Of a stretch of DNA of 64,000 nucleotides, positions 33,007 through 46,378 are shown in pieces. Location: contig JAIWNI010000024.1 in NCBI GenBank assembly GCA_025331435.1, positions 248,001-312,000 on the forward strand. The letters run 5' to 3'. The stretch's first letter is position 1. Every line of letters starts with the position of its first letter. A program made the translations under genes and the position numbers. The DNA is from Choanephora cucurbitarum. Lineage: Eukaryota; Mucoromycota; Mucoromycetes; Mucorales; Choanephoraceae. The notes below the pieces were generated by a model that saw nothing but the letters and a program-made list of their open reading frames with translations, made no database searches and was not told where the DNA came from.

Positions 33007-35821
33007 CTGTTGAGGTTAAGGAAGAAAAGAAGAAAATAGAAATCATTGACGCTTTTTTTATTTCACATGATCTAAAAACATGTGTAGAAGTGACTCTTTT
33101 TAATTTACTTTTTTTGACTATCCGCCCCATCTTCCCACGATATCAGCCAATCAGTTCATCCGTATTTTCTTGCTGACTTCTGATTGACCGATCTTCGGAT
33201 AATATAAATTCGGTAAAAAGTTTAAATAGAAGAGGGGTTACACCTATCTTTCTTTATTACTGTTACTTTCAAGCTTGTCACAAATTGCCTAAATTGTATT
33301 TTATCAATCCTACTTGTACTATCCAATAGAATTTACTTTAGAGTTCATGTTGTACTTTCTTATGGATGTTTCCTCCCTTCTTTTTTTTTTTGAAAAGAAA
33401 TACAATATAAAAAGGGAGAGTGAAAACAGAATGAGACTATCCCTTGTTTAATCGGAGCAATAAGATATATATATATATGTTTCTGTCATTTTTTTTTTAT
33501 TTTATTTTTTTTTATTTTGTGTAGCACTCCTTAAGGGATAAATGTCAGCCAATAATGTTGAAAGTGTAGTCAACCTATTCTCTCTCCTTTTAAGAAAGAA
33601 AAAGATCTGAGAATAAAGTATGTGTCATCGATTGGATGGTTATGTTGATTTCTATTGTATGTCACATGCTCTGAATGGAAATATCTTCTTAGATTGGCAT
33701 CTCCATAACCTAAACATTGACAACGTGATTTTGTTTGAAAAACGTGTCAATCAGAAATACCAGAAAGAAATATGTTTGACAAGTAGTATAGTAGGTCAAT
33801 AGCAACTTGCCTTATTTGTTTCCATGGAGATCATTTGTTGTTTCTGATTAAAAAAGAACGAACAAACATAAACAATCTTTTTTTAAAAAAAAAGGGGGGA
33901 TCACTTTATTACATTGGATAGATAACGCATGATTGAATTGGGTTAACTATTTTGCTGAAATAAGCAGGAAGGACCCTTCCTAACCGCCAAAAAGGAAATA
34001 ATCAGTATTAGATTTTTCTCACGATAAGGCCATCTTGAATTACCATTTCCTTCCAGATCTGTCTTACCTATTCCCAACCGAATGCCACTTTATAAACAGC
34101 GCTTTTTTTTTTGTCCAAAAATAAACCTGTCCTCCCTTTATCCCTGTCATCACATACAGTACCTGGAAAGAACAAGGTGAGCGGGATAAGCGCCAATCAT
34201 ATCTCAGACAAACATTGATTATGTCACACACTAAAGCAACATAGTCCAATCAGGTAAGAATCTCTTAAATAGAATATAAACTAGCATAGTCCTGTCCTAG
34301 GTGAAATTAGTCTCTCTACTCCTTACTGATATACACAAATAAAGAAAAAACGCCAATTTGATATCAAGTGATGCTAATTATGGCCAAGTTGTACTTTTTT
34401 AGTTAACACTTTTTTCATTGTTACTGCCCTGAATGGTACAGCACATAGTTTAGAATATGTAGAAGGAACAATGTTACTTTATTTAGTAAAAGGGCATAAT
34501 GGTACGCCATTTGTATCATAAAGTCTAAATGTACATTATGGCCGAATAGACAGAAGCATGGTATGAAAGGAAATATCTGCATAAATGATCACACGTTTCA
34601 ACAGAGGTGACTATGCATAGACTAAAACAGTATTTCTTTCTATTATAGAGCCTTTCCAATAGCCTTGTCATATTAACTTTTCTTGCTTTACTTTGATCAA
34701 GTTGGGCTTATGACTAAAAAAAAGAAAAAGTATTCAAGGTAGCCATGTAGTTCATGTATGTAGAATGTTTGAAACAGACTAAATGCTTGATTAGATCACT
34801 CACAAGATATAAGGTTACAAAGTACCTAATGGTGTGCAACATGGCTTGATCTGGAAAAGAAAAAATACAGTAGAAAGAAGACCATGATAACAATAACAAC
34901 AATCAAATGTACTCATGTCGTGTTTACTTTGCTAGCATGGTAGATCTATTCGAAAGGCTCTTGTTCACCTTTATTTCAATAAAAAAGAACAGTCCTTTTA
35001 GCTTGTACTGTTAGATAAGATATAAACTAGATAGCAGACAGGTAAATGGCTTGAGGCTGGATTGACATCTTGTTGTTCCTCTGAACAAAAGATATGTATA
35101 CCAGTCGTTTATCTATGCCTTCAACTTCTTTACTGTTTGTTGGGTCTAGCGAATGTGTGTCACCACAATGAGAGGCAGAGAACAACTTTCTTTTTGGTCT
35201 CTGAATCATTTGACTCTTCTTATCAATTGTACATCACCACGCTTAACCAACAACCATCTGGATTGCATCTTTGTATGTGCCAAGTGCTGTGTGGCTTAAA
35301 TAAGCCAATATATGTCAAGATAGCTCATTCGATAGTTGAATCACAGCTATGTTCAAGCATAATCACAACTGGACTATAGCTACATACAGAGATATCAAAA
35401 TGAAACTAAAGTTAACTCAAGCTAATCGATAGGTGCGTCTAAAAATCAGAGATTGTTGCAGCTTAAGCAACAGCTGAAGTATAATCAGCATAATAGCCGC
35501 AGATACAGTTTTGATGTGATGATTTGAACTTGATAATTTTTGTCTTTACCTTTTAGCATAAAGTTATCCGGTTTAACATATGTGTCAATTGTGAGAAGAA
35601 TGTATATGTCCCATAACAAACACCAATACATAAAGAACTATACACTGCAATATTAATAACACCCGGTATTATAAATACACTTGTAAACGCCAGAATAACA
35701 GAATCTCTTCTATTTTCGCTGATACATGAGTTTGATCAAATAAAACTGTACAGGCAATCACAACTTAGTCATTTCTGTCTCTCTTTTTATATCTTCCTTT
35801 ATTTGCACTTAAAAAAAACAA
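33007..35821. other. gene-poor interval upstream of the bHLH gene
   Basis: 2.8 kb with only short, unrelated open frames. A plus-strand TATAAA box at about 33201-33206 is followed by pyrimidine tracts, so a short non-coding transcript or lost gene is possible, but nothing supports a protein. TATATATATAT runs lie near 33467-33478 and T-rich tracts at 33490-33520. No tRNA-type internal promoter noticed. Confidence 0.4.
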
Positions 35822-36603
35822 CAAAAGAGAAGAGAGCAATAATGCAACAAAGACATAAAGATGCTCTGTCAGGCGAAAGTTTGAGCAAGCCAGAAAAAAA
35901 AAAGGAAAACATCACCTACAAAGACCACCCTAGGATGCTTCACTTACTCAACGTTGATCCGCCTTTCTGGCATCCACATTCGACAGTTGGGATATGCAAT
36001 CTATCGGCTTATGGGTCGCATTCAGAGCACCGAAAATGGTATAATCGAAAAAAGGCAACTAATTTACAACATCACAACTCCAGGTGAGTTACTAAAAGCG
36101 ATCATGTCTACTATTCTTCTCTGCACATTGATAGATGCAAGCAAACTAACAAGAACGGCTATTATGCTCTGTTCTAAGCAAATAAAATGTGCAAAAACAA
36201 GTAATTCTCGAGTGGATGTCTATCGAATTTAGTTTCAATCGTCATCTATACAACTTGTAGCAAGCGCAAATCCGTCTGGTACGTATGTAAAATCCTTTGC
36301 TTTTTTTGATTTGTTGGTGGACACTTCTGAGTCTGGCCTGCCTACAGCACCTGGTATTAGGAGAGATATACGAAGGGTATAGAGAATCAACGATTACCAA
36401 GGGTGAAAGAGACCAAAAAAGTATGTGGCCTTTGATACTTCTGACCTGATCTTTCCTGTTAGCTTGCTACAAGAGAGGTCAAGAGTTTCCAAAGTGCCAG
36501 TACCTACCAATTTTCTCCTTGGTACAAAGTCATTCGCAACACCTCTGTCTTCCTTTTAGATATGCATGAAACAGCAGGCAAATTTAGACCTCGTGTTATT
36601 TAG
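35822..36603 (+). pseudogene. unidentified, probably decaying spliced gene
   Basis: Several coding-looking segments line up on the plus strand. An N-terminal frame opens with MQQRHKDALSGESLSK at 35822. Farther on, a different frame reads GIHIRQLGYAIYRLMGRI and EKRQLIYNITTP up to a GT at about 36085. After an apparent intron it continues (DASKLTRTAIMLCSKQ, then SRVDVYRI), meets an in-frame TAG at about 36230, and remains open beyond it (SIQLVASANPSGTYVKSFAF, TAPGIRRDIRR). A last exon reads TYQFSPWYKVIRNTSVFLLD and ends in TAG at about 36603. The frame change in an A-rich run near 35900 and the internal stop suggest inactivation, though extra small introns could also explain them. I do not recognise the family. 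Confidence 0.38.
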
Positions 36604-36973
36604 ACTATTTCCTCTAATAGAATGTGTTTACTTTATCTACTCTCCCTCAGATACGTAACGTTATGCAATATCAAAAGTATATATTTTCGAAATCAAGATG
36701 AACTCTATAGGGCCTTTAAACGCTCAGAAGCGATTCAGTTGAGTGTCTATGTATAGAAGGTGGTTACACTAAACCTTACAAACATTACTTGCAGCACATT
36801 TCTTTATGCATTCTTTTTCTTTTTTTTGTCTGTTGAGAAAAGTATGATTTTAATTCTATGCATTAATGCTATAGCAACCACGCTTGGATAACTCTCTTTT
36901 CAGACACACCTCTTTCTTTGTCTCATACACATCTAAAACTAGTCTCCCCTCCTCTTTTTTGAATATAAAGACA
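36604..36973. other. intergenic
   Basis: 370 bp between the broken gene at 36 kb and the stop of the minus-strand lipase. It holds the lipase 3' flank. A T-rich run (TTCTTTTTTTTGTC) is the only feature seen. Confidence 0.5.
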
Positions 36974-39900
36974 TTATTGTCCAAAAAATCCTTTATTTAG
37001 CTGTCTTATGGTCTTTTCATACATGTTGGGTGAATGATCCATAAACATGGTTCTTGAAAAAACTATTTCCGAAAATCGTGCCTGTACATCGTCACATCGA
37101 CTAAATCGTACCATGTGTGCCATTTTATGCTTTAACTCTCTTCTGTCGGCCTGTGTCGAGACTGTACGACGAACAAGTTGAGGTACTGACTCAATAAGGT
37201 AAATGGTACTGGGTGGAAAAAGCTTTTCTGCACGCATATCTGCACGCATGGTCTTGATCAAGGCCCAGAACCACTGTTCATCTTCTTCCTCCTGTTCTTC
37301 CTTCTGACACCCATGCTCCATACTGTTCTTTTTCTTTAGTTCTTTCTTCTTTGCCTGGTAATGGCCTATCACTCGACTGAGTATCTCATCTGCCACATGG
37401 CTTTCTTCATGGAGACTGACGGCAATGTTCTTAAAGTCTCTTAACAGACCTAGACTCAGGCTGCTGACAATATCAAACGCATGCACCACACTGGTCACCA
37501 ATCCCTGTCCACAGTACTCACTTAACGGGAGGGACATGACGCAAGGGGATCCATAGGTGTAACAATGGATGGGTCGGCCAGCTGGTAAACCAGATAACTC
37601 AGAAGTCACAAAGGGGCATCCTAGTCGTTTAATTGAATCGGTAGCAAACGAATCCAGTAGACGACTTTGATGTTTGTCTTGACGGGTCATCATGCGCCTC
37701 GACAAGGAATGAAGTCGCTCTTCACTCCAAAGGACACTCAGCAAACTGGCTACACCTGCACCTAATGAATGACCACAGAGCACAAGGCCATAGTCTGGGT
37801 ACCTCTCCAGTCCCAATTTGATTGCTTCAAACACTTTCCCCTTCTGTGTAGCCAACAATTGGGCTGCTTCCAACATACCGCCATGAGCAATATAGTGCCT
37901 TTTTTGGCCTCCGTTTGCTTCATCTCCATGCGGTAGTTGATCGACTGGAAGGGTGAATTCTTTATAGTCGCATGTCAGGTCTGTCAAGACATCGCTTAGT
38001 CCAAGTGTGCCCCGACAGGTCAACACAATGGCTTCTGCCTGATGATCTACAGTCACATAATGAACCAATGCATGTAATTTAGAGTGTGTCACAGACGATA
38101 AAATGTTGGTATCAGTATAGCTTGAGAGCAAGATATCTTCTACAGCAACACCCGTATGATGTGCAAAGGCATGGTGGTTTGGATGATGGGAGTTGGGTAA
38201 AACGCTAGGAATGTCACCAATTCCCAAGATACGCATGAAGGATTCGCCATAAGCAGCACTGGCATATCGAATGAAATGAGCTATGTTGGTAACGATATGT
38301 CTGCGAGGAAAGTTCTGTTGGTTGGGTTCTGACTCGAGTGAGGAATTGGCTTGATGGATGCAAGAAGGTACAGAGGGAGATCGGACAAGTGATCGACTGG
38401 ATGTGTTGCTGACAACAGAGGGTGTTTCTTCAGAGTAAGTGAGTGTCTTGAAGGTATGAGAAGAAGACAGGTTGTTATTCTTTTTAGATTGTAGATAGAT
38501 GCCATTGTATGTGTTGGGCGAGGGCATAGGTGGAACGACTTCAGGCTTGAATGCCTTTCGCTTTTTACCATCACTCTGACTACCTTGAGTCCCCTTTTGG
38601 AACAAGTTGGTGATGCTCTTCTTCTTTCTAATCTGTTTCATTTTGAGGCCACTCCAAGACATGCGTCTTTTAGGCTTTGTCTCAGGCTCAGAATAAGCTG
38701 AGATATCATCTTCAGTATCAGTCAGACTGATGGTCTTGTCTTGCTTGCAACTGATGTATTGTGTACTGGACGATTCCTGATGTTGGTAGGTAGTGGACGT
38801 GCTTGTCTGGATAGGTCCATCAATCGTCTCCTCGCTGTTCTCATCTTCCTGGTGACTGGAGTACGTCGTTTTTCGTTCGAGTTTCTTGCGTGCAAGCTTC
38901 TTGGATACAGATGATAGCATGATTTTGAATCCTGTTTGGCTGTTTTGTGTGTCAGCCATGGTGGTGTTGTGTCGGAAAGGTACAATGTGTTGCTCATGAT
39001 CCTGGCAATAAGGCATTTGGGGCTGATGATCCACAACAGCAATAAACGACTCATTCTCCTCCTCGTTTGTGGTCTGAATGACCTGTTTCGTAGCCACCCT
39101 TTGATTTCCATAAGCATCAATGGGCCGGATCCGGGTCGTCCGTGTGGTCGTTTGATTTGTGATGGTGGTGATTTCATACATATGATAAGGGTTTCCATTT
39201 TTGTCCAAGGAGAGGTCAATTGGTTTGCCATTGAGATCATTGGAGGCAGAAGACAAACTGATCAATGAAGAATGGCTTTCTTGATGCTCTGATGCATCAT
39301 GCACATCTGATGATGTGTTGGCGAGTATCTGTTCTAGTTCGTGAATGACATCTGAGTGTTTCTCGGATGCGTGTGGATGGTGATTGTACTCTAATAGAGC
39401 CTGCGAATTCTCTTTTTCTTCTATTACCAAGCCCTTCCAAAGAACCACATTCTTCATTTGCTTCATGGTGCGTCTATGCGTGACATTCTGAAGGACAGCA
39501 AAGGCAGTCATTGCTTTTGTCAAGCCGGATAAAATTGCCACTTTTCCAATTTTAGTTAATGCAAATTCTGGATCGTTCATTAGCTCTCGGTGGACTAATG
39601 TGATGATAGAGGCAATGGCTCGAGAAGATTCATTTGAACCAAAAATGCCATCGATAATACCCACTGACTCCTCTGCTGCCTAAGCAAAAAGAGATTAAAA
39701 AAAATTGAGTTCCTTGATTCACTGCATAGCGCATGTATTCAATTACCTTAAGACCGGATTTGATTGTTTGCGTAGTAAACTGAATGCCTGATAATGTAAA
39801 CAACTCAGCCAAAGTGAAGGAATGGTGGACAAGATAAATGCCGAGATTTGTATATTTATCTAGTATCTGCAAAAAACCATGGCTATCAAATACAATGAGT

Positions 39901-40247
39901 TCATCTGTCAAAGTAATATTAGTTTTCTTTTTTTTTTTAAATTACTTTTCAGTGTTTACAACTGTATCAGTCGAAGCAACCAGTGCTTTAGAAGATAGTT
40001 CGTGAAGTTTTTTAGCTGATGAAAGAGCATTGATAATCGCTTGTCTCGAAATTCCAAATGATAGCGATGTGCTATATTTGATTGATTCCATCAATACTTC
40101 AATCAAAAGAGATGAACATCTAAGCGATAATCGAGTCGCTAATGCTATAGCTGTGATAAAGCTAGCGATATTCTCAGGTAACAACGTAGGTGATGTACTA
40201 TTGTATATGCCAGCAGCATACGTTGCTATCTCAGTAGACATAACCAT
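36974..40247 (-). CDS. class 3 lipase, sn1-diacylglycerol-lipase-like
   Basis: Three exons (39960-40247, 39747-39866, 36974-39679) give 1037 aa. The N-terminal 180 residues are hydrophobic/amphipathic (ENIASFITAIALATRL, FTLAELFTLSGIQF) but do not form the four clear TM helices of animal DAGL. A long charged, Ser-rich linker follows (about 230-560). The lipase_3 domain (about 560-900) starts with AEAIVLTCRGTLGLSDVLTD, has nucleophile Ser in LVLCGHSLGAGVASLL and probable acid in HAFDIVSSLSLG, and ends with a His in FMDHSPNMYEKTIRQL, the DAGL C-terminal pattern. It should release monoacylglycerol and fatty acid from diacylglycerol. I chose the ATG at 40247 because the open frame upstream begins with TTG. 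Its first intron was placed to restore frame (DTV|ILDKY). Confidence 0.85.
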
Positions 40248-40941
40248 GTTGGCTAACAAAAATAAGAAAAAATGGAGAATAAAAGCATATTCAGAAAAAG
40301 GGGAATCAGAGCCTATTAAAGATATGTCTATTTACACCGTCACGTGTGCTACTTGATCTACATGTGATAAGCTAAAACAACAATAAAGAAGGAGGTTTAG
40401 CTTAATCGCTTTTACCTTTAGTTTGCCTTAAATCCAAAATTCTTTAAAACCAAAAATAATAAAATAGTAGACTTTTAACAGACAAAAATAAGCTATTATT
40501 TCTCTTAATTTTTTTTTTATAAAGAAAAGGGAAGCATAACCCTACTTGTTTCATTCAGATCATAAAAAAGAAACTGTAACATGATTGTTTCAGGGTAATA
40601 AATTCCCATAGCTATAGAATTCTCATATTCCCAACACCAGCCTGTCATTTTTCCTTTCATTAGCTGTTTCATTATCACATAGAGTTGCACTAACCTAAAT
40701 TGAAGTAGAAAACAAGAAAGACGGATTTTCGCTCAAGAAACTGATTTTCATGTGTGCGCATATAACAATAAATAAATCCAACATGCATACTAATGTAGAA
40801 AAGCTTTGGCTTTATTCAAAAATAATAATAAGGGAGGGCAGGTACATATATGAAATGATCAAAATGAATCTTATATTTACAAAATAGTGATAAAGAATGA
40901 ATAGATAGGTATGTTGAATAGAGAAGTGGATATTATTACTA
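40248..40941. other. intergenic
   Basis: 694 bp holding the promoter of the lipase and the 3' flank of the Kin1-like kinase, both on the minus strand. It is very AT-rich; no gene or repeat recognised. Confidence 0.5.
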
Positions 40942-43746
40942 TTACAATTTGAGCTCTGCCAAAATACGACTGCACATATTTTTATATTGCCAAGGGTCTC
41001 CCCCAACTCTTCTGAACTGCAGACCATGCATACCCAAGAGCCATGGTACCTTAACTATGTAAATTTCAAATCGAACAACAAGATCAGGTACCGGCACTGT
41101 TGCTGGTCCACTTAGATTGGCATCTTCAGAAGACGAAGAAGAAGAGGAAGCTTCTTCTGCCATCATCTCTTGTTGATCTACCACCCGGTTCAGATCAATA
41201 CTTGGCATATGAACGCACTCAAATCGACCTTTGCTTTCGCGCCACTTGACACCAATACGTTCAAGCACTCGAACCAGGTCGGCTCTGATCACAGAAGGAT
41301 GCTTTGTGGATGTCGTTGTGACTGAAAACAGTCCCTTGAGAAATACAGGCTTGATGTTCTCATCGGCTGTGCCTTGGTGAGATAAAGTAACATTAGTAGG
41401 ATAAACTGACTGTTTGACAGGTGATGGTAAGGATGTTACAGGTTCCTTAGAGGGCACACGCGTGTCTTCATGGTGGCTTTGGTGATGACCATGAACCATG
41501 TTCAAGAAGTTGGCATGATTCTCAATGTTCATGGCGTTCTGTCCTAATGTCATTCTTCGTGGCAAGATCTTGCTGATCTTGTTACCAAATGCGTTACTGT
41601 TGTTGCCGTGATGTGAATGGCTTGAGGCAACAGCAGCAGCGGCAGCCGCCGCCTTGGCCACTTCAATGTCGGACGGTCCCTCCTGATGAGGACTTAGATT
41701 ACGCGATGAAGGTGCTTGAACAGGTGTTGAACTGGAAGCTGAAACAGGCGATGCTAGTGTGGGCTCTTCTGTCACACTTTGTTTTCGCGACCTTCTACTT
41801 TCTGTTGGAGAAAGAGATAAAGCAAGGCTTAAACGGCGGAACACGTTTGTGTCTTTACTGAGTGAGTCTGATGGTTCGTTGTTTTCTGTTGAAGAGTGGT
41901 GATGATGATGCTGTGAGCCTCTGGAGAAGAGGCGTGATAGACCATTCTCTGTTGTATCAACAGTATGCTCATTTTCATCTGTGCGTAATTGCATCTTGCC
42001 TCTCTTTCCATAATCAGTACCTGAATTAGAAGGATGAAACATGTCTGGTGCATGGAATAAAGTAGGCTCAAAGATAGAACCTGCAGTAGCAGGATGAATG
42101 TCTTTAGGAAGCGAAATATCGGGTATATAAGACTTTTGATCTCCTGCTGTTGATACTATCGGCGATGACGATAAGCGTTTTTCGCGATCTATACGTTCTT
42201 TTACAAGATGATAAATAGAGACGAGCGGATGATAGGCAGCTGGTATGGATTGTGGATCATCATTTGAAAGCACAAATGCTTTTTTGCTGGTCATGCTATG
42301 CGAAGAAAACCGAGAATGGTTTTGTTGCTGATGCTGCCGATGTTGTCGTTGAAGTTCTGCTGTTCTTTCAGTTAATGTCCTGGCGGCCTTTTGGTATTCC
42401 TCTGATGTGATGATCTTCTCCAGTTTCTGCTTGATTTCTTCTTCTGTTCCAAATTCAAAGCCAGTCATGCCACGGACAACTTCCATGTCAACAGGAAGTG
42501 AAAGTGGCATTCTCTCAGGCAAGTAATTTTCCACTGGACCATCATAACCTTTGTTCATCCAGGGATGAATCATGATTTCGGAAACAGTAGCTCGATGAGC
42601 TGGATTGGTGACTAGCATACGTGATAAAGCACTTTTGCAATCAGTGCTCAGATGAGAAGGGTAGTCCACTACACCTCGTTTGATCTTCTCATGAAGTGCA
42701 GGCATGTTTTGGTCATCAAATGGCACTTTGCCACATACCAAAACATACAAAACTACACCGAAACTCCAGATATCTACTTCAGGGCCAGTGTAATGTTTTG
42801 CATTCAGTAATTCAGGTGCAGCAAAGTACAATGAGCCACAGAAGGTGGTCAATGATGAACGAGGTGAAAATAGATTAGAAAGACCAAAGTCAATGATTTT
42901 GATATTGCCAGATTGAGAAATCAAAATGTTTTCAATCTTGAGATCTCGGTGTACAATCGAGTTCCGATGACAGTAATCTATCCGCATAAATCAGCCAAGA
43001 AAGAAGGATAAGGCTTATCTAAATTGGCTGATTCTTACCTAAAGCACTTAATATCTGCCTTGCAAACCTTCTAGCTTGTTTTTCTTTTAGTTTCCCATGA
43101 GCAATAATATAATCTAGTAACTGCCCTCCATTGACGTATTCCATAAATAGGTAATAGTAGGGATTCAGGACAACAAATTCTTTTAGGCTGACAATGAATG
43201 GATGATGTAACAACAGCATAATACTGGCTTCTCTAATCGTTCTTATTTCGCGATTCTCATCCTTCTCTTTCTTTTTATCTTTGGGTGGTTTTCGAGGAAC
43301 GATTTTAACAGCAAGCTGATTCAAAAAAAATTTATGAATTCATGTAAACCAAAAAAAAAAATTAAGCCCGCTCTCTTTACTTTTTTTTTTTGTATTACCT
43401 TGTTACCAGTGATGTTATGTACAGCTAAACGTACTTTACCCATTGAGCCTGAACCTAATGTGTTGATCAATGTATAGTTGCCAATCACTCTTCTGGGCTT
43501 TGTAGCTCTTTGCTGTTCTGTTGACAGACGTTTAGCCAAAGCTGGTTTTTTTTCTTGTGGTGCATTGTCAGGACTAGTATATGGTGGTAGTTCTGCAGGC
43601 AAAGGTGAGTCGCATAATATGTGGTTGCCATCAGGAGTAACGACTATCTTGTCGTGTCCTGTAACTCCCCAATCCTCCAAGTGGGCAGAAGAATTCTCGA
43701 GTATGGAACCAGAAGACTGTTCTAAGCAACCTGAGGAAGAAGGCAT
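40942..43746 (-). CDS. Kin1/MARK-type Ser/Thr kinase with KA1 domain
   Basis: Three exons (43399-43746, 43039-43315, 40942-42977) give 886 aa. Kinase domain about 90-350: glycine loop LGSGSMGKVRLAVHN, Lys in LAVKIVPRK, MEYVNGGQLLDYI, IVHRDLKIEN, IIDFGLSN, activation loop SLTTFCGSLYFAAPE, VDIWSFGVVLY and HPWM. A UBA-like stretch (FGTEEEIKQKLEKI) follows, then about 350 low-complexity residues including a poly-Ala run, and a C-terminal KA1 domain (VLERIGVKWRESKGRFEC and VRFEIYIVKVPWL to the end). The GSMGK loop and KA1 mark the fungal Kin1/Kin2 family that controls polarity, exocytosis and ER-stress mRNA targeting at the plasma membrane. The exon 1 to exon 2 intron separates the glycine loop from the catalytic Lys. 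Confidence 0.92.
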
Positions 43747-43903
43747 GATATATGGGTATTTATTTTTTGAAGAGAAAAAAAATATATATATGTATAGAAA
43801 GAAAAAGAGGTGAGAAAATAGATATGTGCATTTTATTGTGTATGATAAATATATATATATCCACCTCGGCCAATATACATATAAAGAGAAAGATAATATT
43901 AGA

Positions 43904-46378
43904 TTAGCGATAACTGTTTCCTCCATAGTTTTGTTGTGCATTTCCTTGAGGAGGGTATCCATGTTGTGCAGAAGGCGAATAGCCAGCTGCATTGCCTGAT
44001 GCGGTACTATAGAATGAGTTGTTATTTTGGGCATACGCCGGCTGTTGTTGTTGCGGTGGGTAATTATAGTAATCATTTGTAGCGTAATTCATAGGTCGAT
44101 AACCTTGTGTTGCTTGTGCTTGTGAAGAAGCAGCACTGGCAGAGGCTGGTTGTTGAGATGGGGGATAATAAGATTGTTGTTGAGGTGTATAATTTATGTT
44201 ACTAGACGGTGGATAGCCCATTGCACTCGATGGTGGGTATCCTTGTGCGCCTGAAGCAGGATATGGTTGATGCTGATTAAGAGAGACATGGCTCATGTTG
44301 TTGGTCAAGTCGTTCATACCATAAGCTTGCTCTGAGGCAATAAGTGGGGTTTGGTATTCATATCCAGTCTGTGCATAAGCGTAATTTTGTGGTTGTTGTG
44401 GAGGTGGCTGCTGCATAGGGGGTGGGGGTAATGCTGCCTGTAAAGTAGAGCTGTTCATGCTTGCTGGATAAGCATCGCCCGCATCGAAAGATGAAGTAAA
44501 CATAAACGATTTGTCTCGAATGATACACTCAATTTTGATTTCTGTCAGACCAAAATACATTTTGATGGTCATATTGACCTTTTCACCAGGCTTAACTCCC
44601 TCGAGGTGAGGCATTCGAATAGGGAAGTTACCCACTTTGCGCACAAGTGGATGTGAAGTCAATCGAGGAGGCTGTCCATCGCCATCAAAGGCAAACAAAT
44701 CAGAATCTGTATCGTTAGGATAACTAATAACAAAGTTCTTTGATACACATTCATCTACTTTGATGCTCTGTCCTTTGTGTACATAGACACTAAAGCGCTG
44801 GCGACAGTAACGCTTTTGATCTGCACCGACAACAGAGTATTCAGGAGGGTCAATGTCTTCTTGGAATAGCATACGTGTTTCAACACCATAGGTACGTCTA
44901 GAAACACGCTCAGTCACAATTTGAGGATTGAGGCCGAAATAGACAGCACCACGTACAACAGCCAGTTCACCACGAGGGGGGACGCCAATCATACCCACTT
45001 GGCTTGCAAACTCATCCTCTACACGGCGGAACAAGTAGTTGGATTGACCAAAACCTCCTACCAGAAAGATAGCTTCTAACTGAGGCGACTGCAACAATTG
45101 TCCACGAATCAGATCAAGTACCTGACGAATGACAGGCTCAAACACGAAATCTCTTAATTCCTCTGCTGGTAAACAGAGTGATCCATTATCTAAGCCAATC
45201 TCGGCATCTGTCAAATCACCAAGTCCCATAGAAGCAGGTAAGTCAAGGAAGTGATCTTCAATACCATCAAAATCAGGTTTAATCACATTGACAAAAGTAT
45301 CCATGATCAATTCCATAGCACTGTCACTGATTGTATGGTAGCGTGCAAATTTACGTTTCAGATATTCTCGCATTCTTAAGTCTAGAAAGCCAGAACCACA
45401 AGAGCCACCATGACCGTTTGTAACTTCTTTCAAGGTACGTCTCTCTCCTGGTGGCTCATGGATTTCAAAAACAATCAAATCGACCGTTCCACCACCAGCA
45501 TCACAAATCATAAATCGTTGACCGTGTCTCAAATTGAATTGTTCAGATTTCTTTTCACAATAAAGAGCAGCTGCTTCGGGTTCTGAAATAAGCATTAAGC
45601 GATCAGGATGATCTGTACTATCTATTAAACCAGCACGAATAGCTGCTTCACGCATTGTTGCCTTTGCTCTATCACTCCACATAGCTGGTACAGTAAGACA
45701 CTATATTCAAGATCAAGTAAGTAAAGGAATTCTTTTTTTTTATGTATAACAATACATACATAACGGAAACGAGATTGATCGTAGTTACCAGCAAAACCTT
45801 TCAATAACTCGGTACAGACGTGCAAATGGAATGCACGCAAATAGTCTGCAATGACATCGATAATGTTGAGTCCATTACCTAGTTCTGTCTGTTGTAAATG
45901 TTCGTCTAAATAAAGCTTGAATTTGGAAAGTAATAAAGAGTCAGCATTGTTGGGTTTCATAGCAAGTCTTCTAGCGCCATGGCCCCATTCAACTAGCTGA
46001 GTTGAACCTTTGCGATACAAAGATAGAGTAGGTGTCTAAAAAAGGTTATTGTTGCTTAAAAAAAAAAGAACCATTTTTTTATGTATTTTTTCTTACTTTA
46101 GGATACACTTGGTTGTTTTGTTTAGGCCTATAGAGAGAATGTAATAAATCAGAAAGTCAACGAACGATGTGATTGACTAATATAAAGATTACCATTTCAC
46201 GATATCAATGACTTCTTCGTTCTGAGCAAATGCATAACAACAACCAGAGTATGTAGTTCCTATGCATGAAACAATCTAAGCGATACTTGATCGTGTAATA
46301 GTTCTCTGTTTTTTTTAGCATACCAAAATCTATACCAACTATGACAGGATAGTCCGCATGGTTAAATCCTGAGTTCAT
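43904..46378 (-). CDS. HSPA12-type Hsp70 ATPase with Q/P/Y-rich tail
   Basis: Five exons (46324-46378, 46193-46259, 46097-46127, 45760-46035, 43904-45700) give 741 aa. Actin/Hsp70-type ATPase fold: phosphate-1 loop IVGIDFGTTYSGCCYAF split across exons 1-2, MWSDRAKATMREAAIRAGL, LISEPEAAALYC, phosphate-2 FMICDAGGGTVDLIVFE, and adenosine motif AIFLVGGFGQSNYLF. The layout matches HSPA12A/B-type proteins, which are common in fungi and lack a standard substrate-binding domain. A beta-rich region follows (about 440-560). The last 170 residues are rich in Gln, Pro, Tyr, Asn and Ala (QQQPAYAQNNN-type), a prion-like low-complexity tail. No ER signal, so cytosolic. Confidence 0.88.

Noticed and set aside
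35822..36603. Assignment of the 36-kb remnant to SPO11/TopVI-A
   Set aside because: A KRQLIY stretch loosely recalls the catalytic Tyr region, but the following residues and the C-terminal part do not match that family.
38722..39240. 172-codon minus-strand frame within the lipase gene
   Set aside because: Alternative frame of the low-complexity linker in the diacylglycerol-lipase-like protein.
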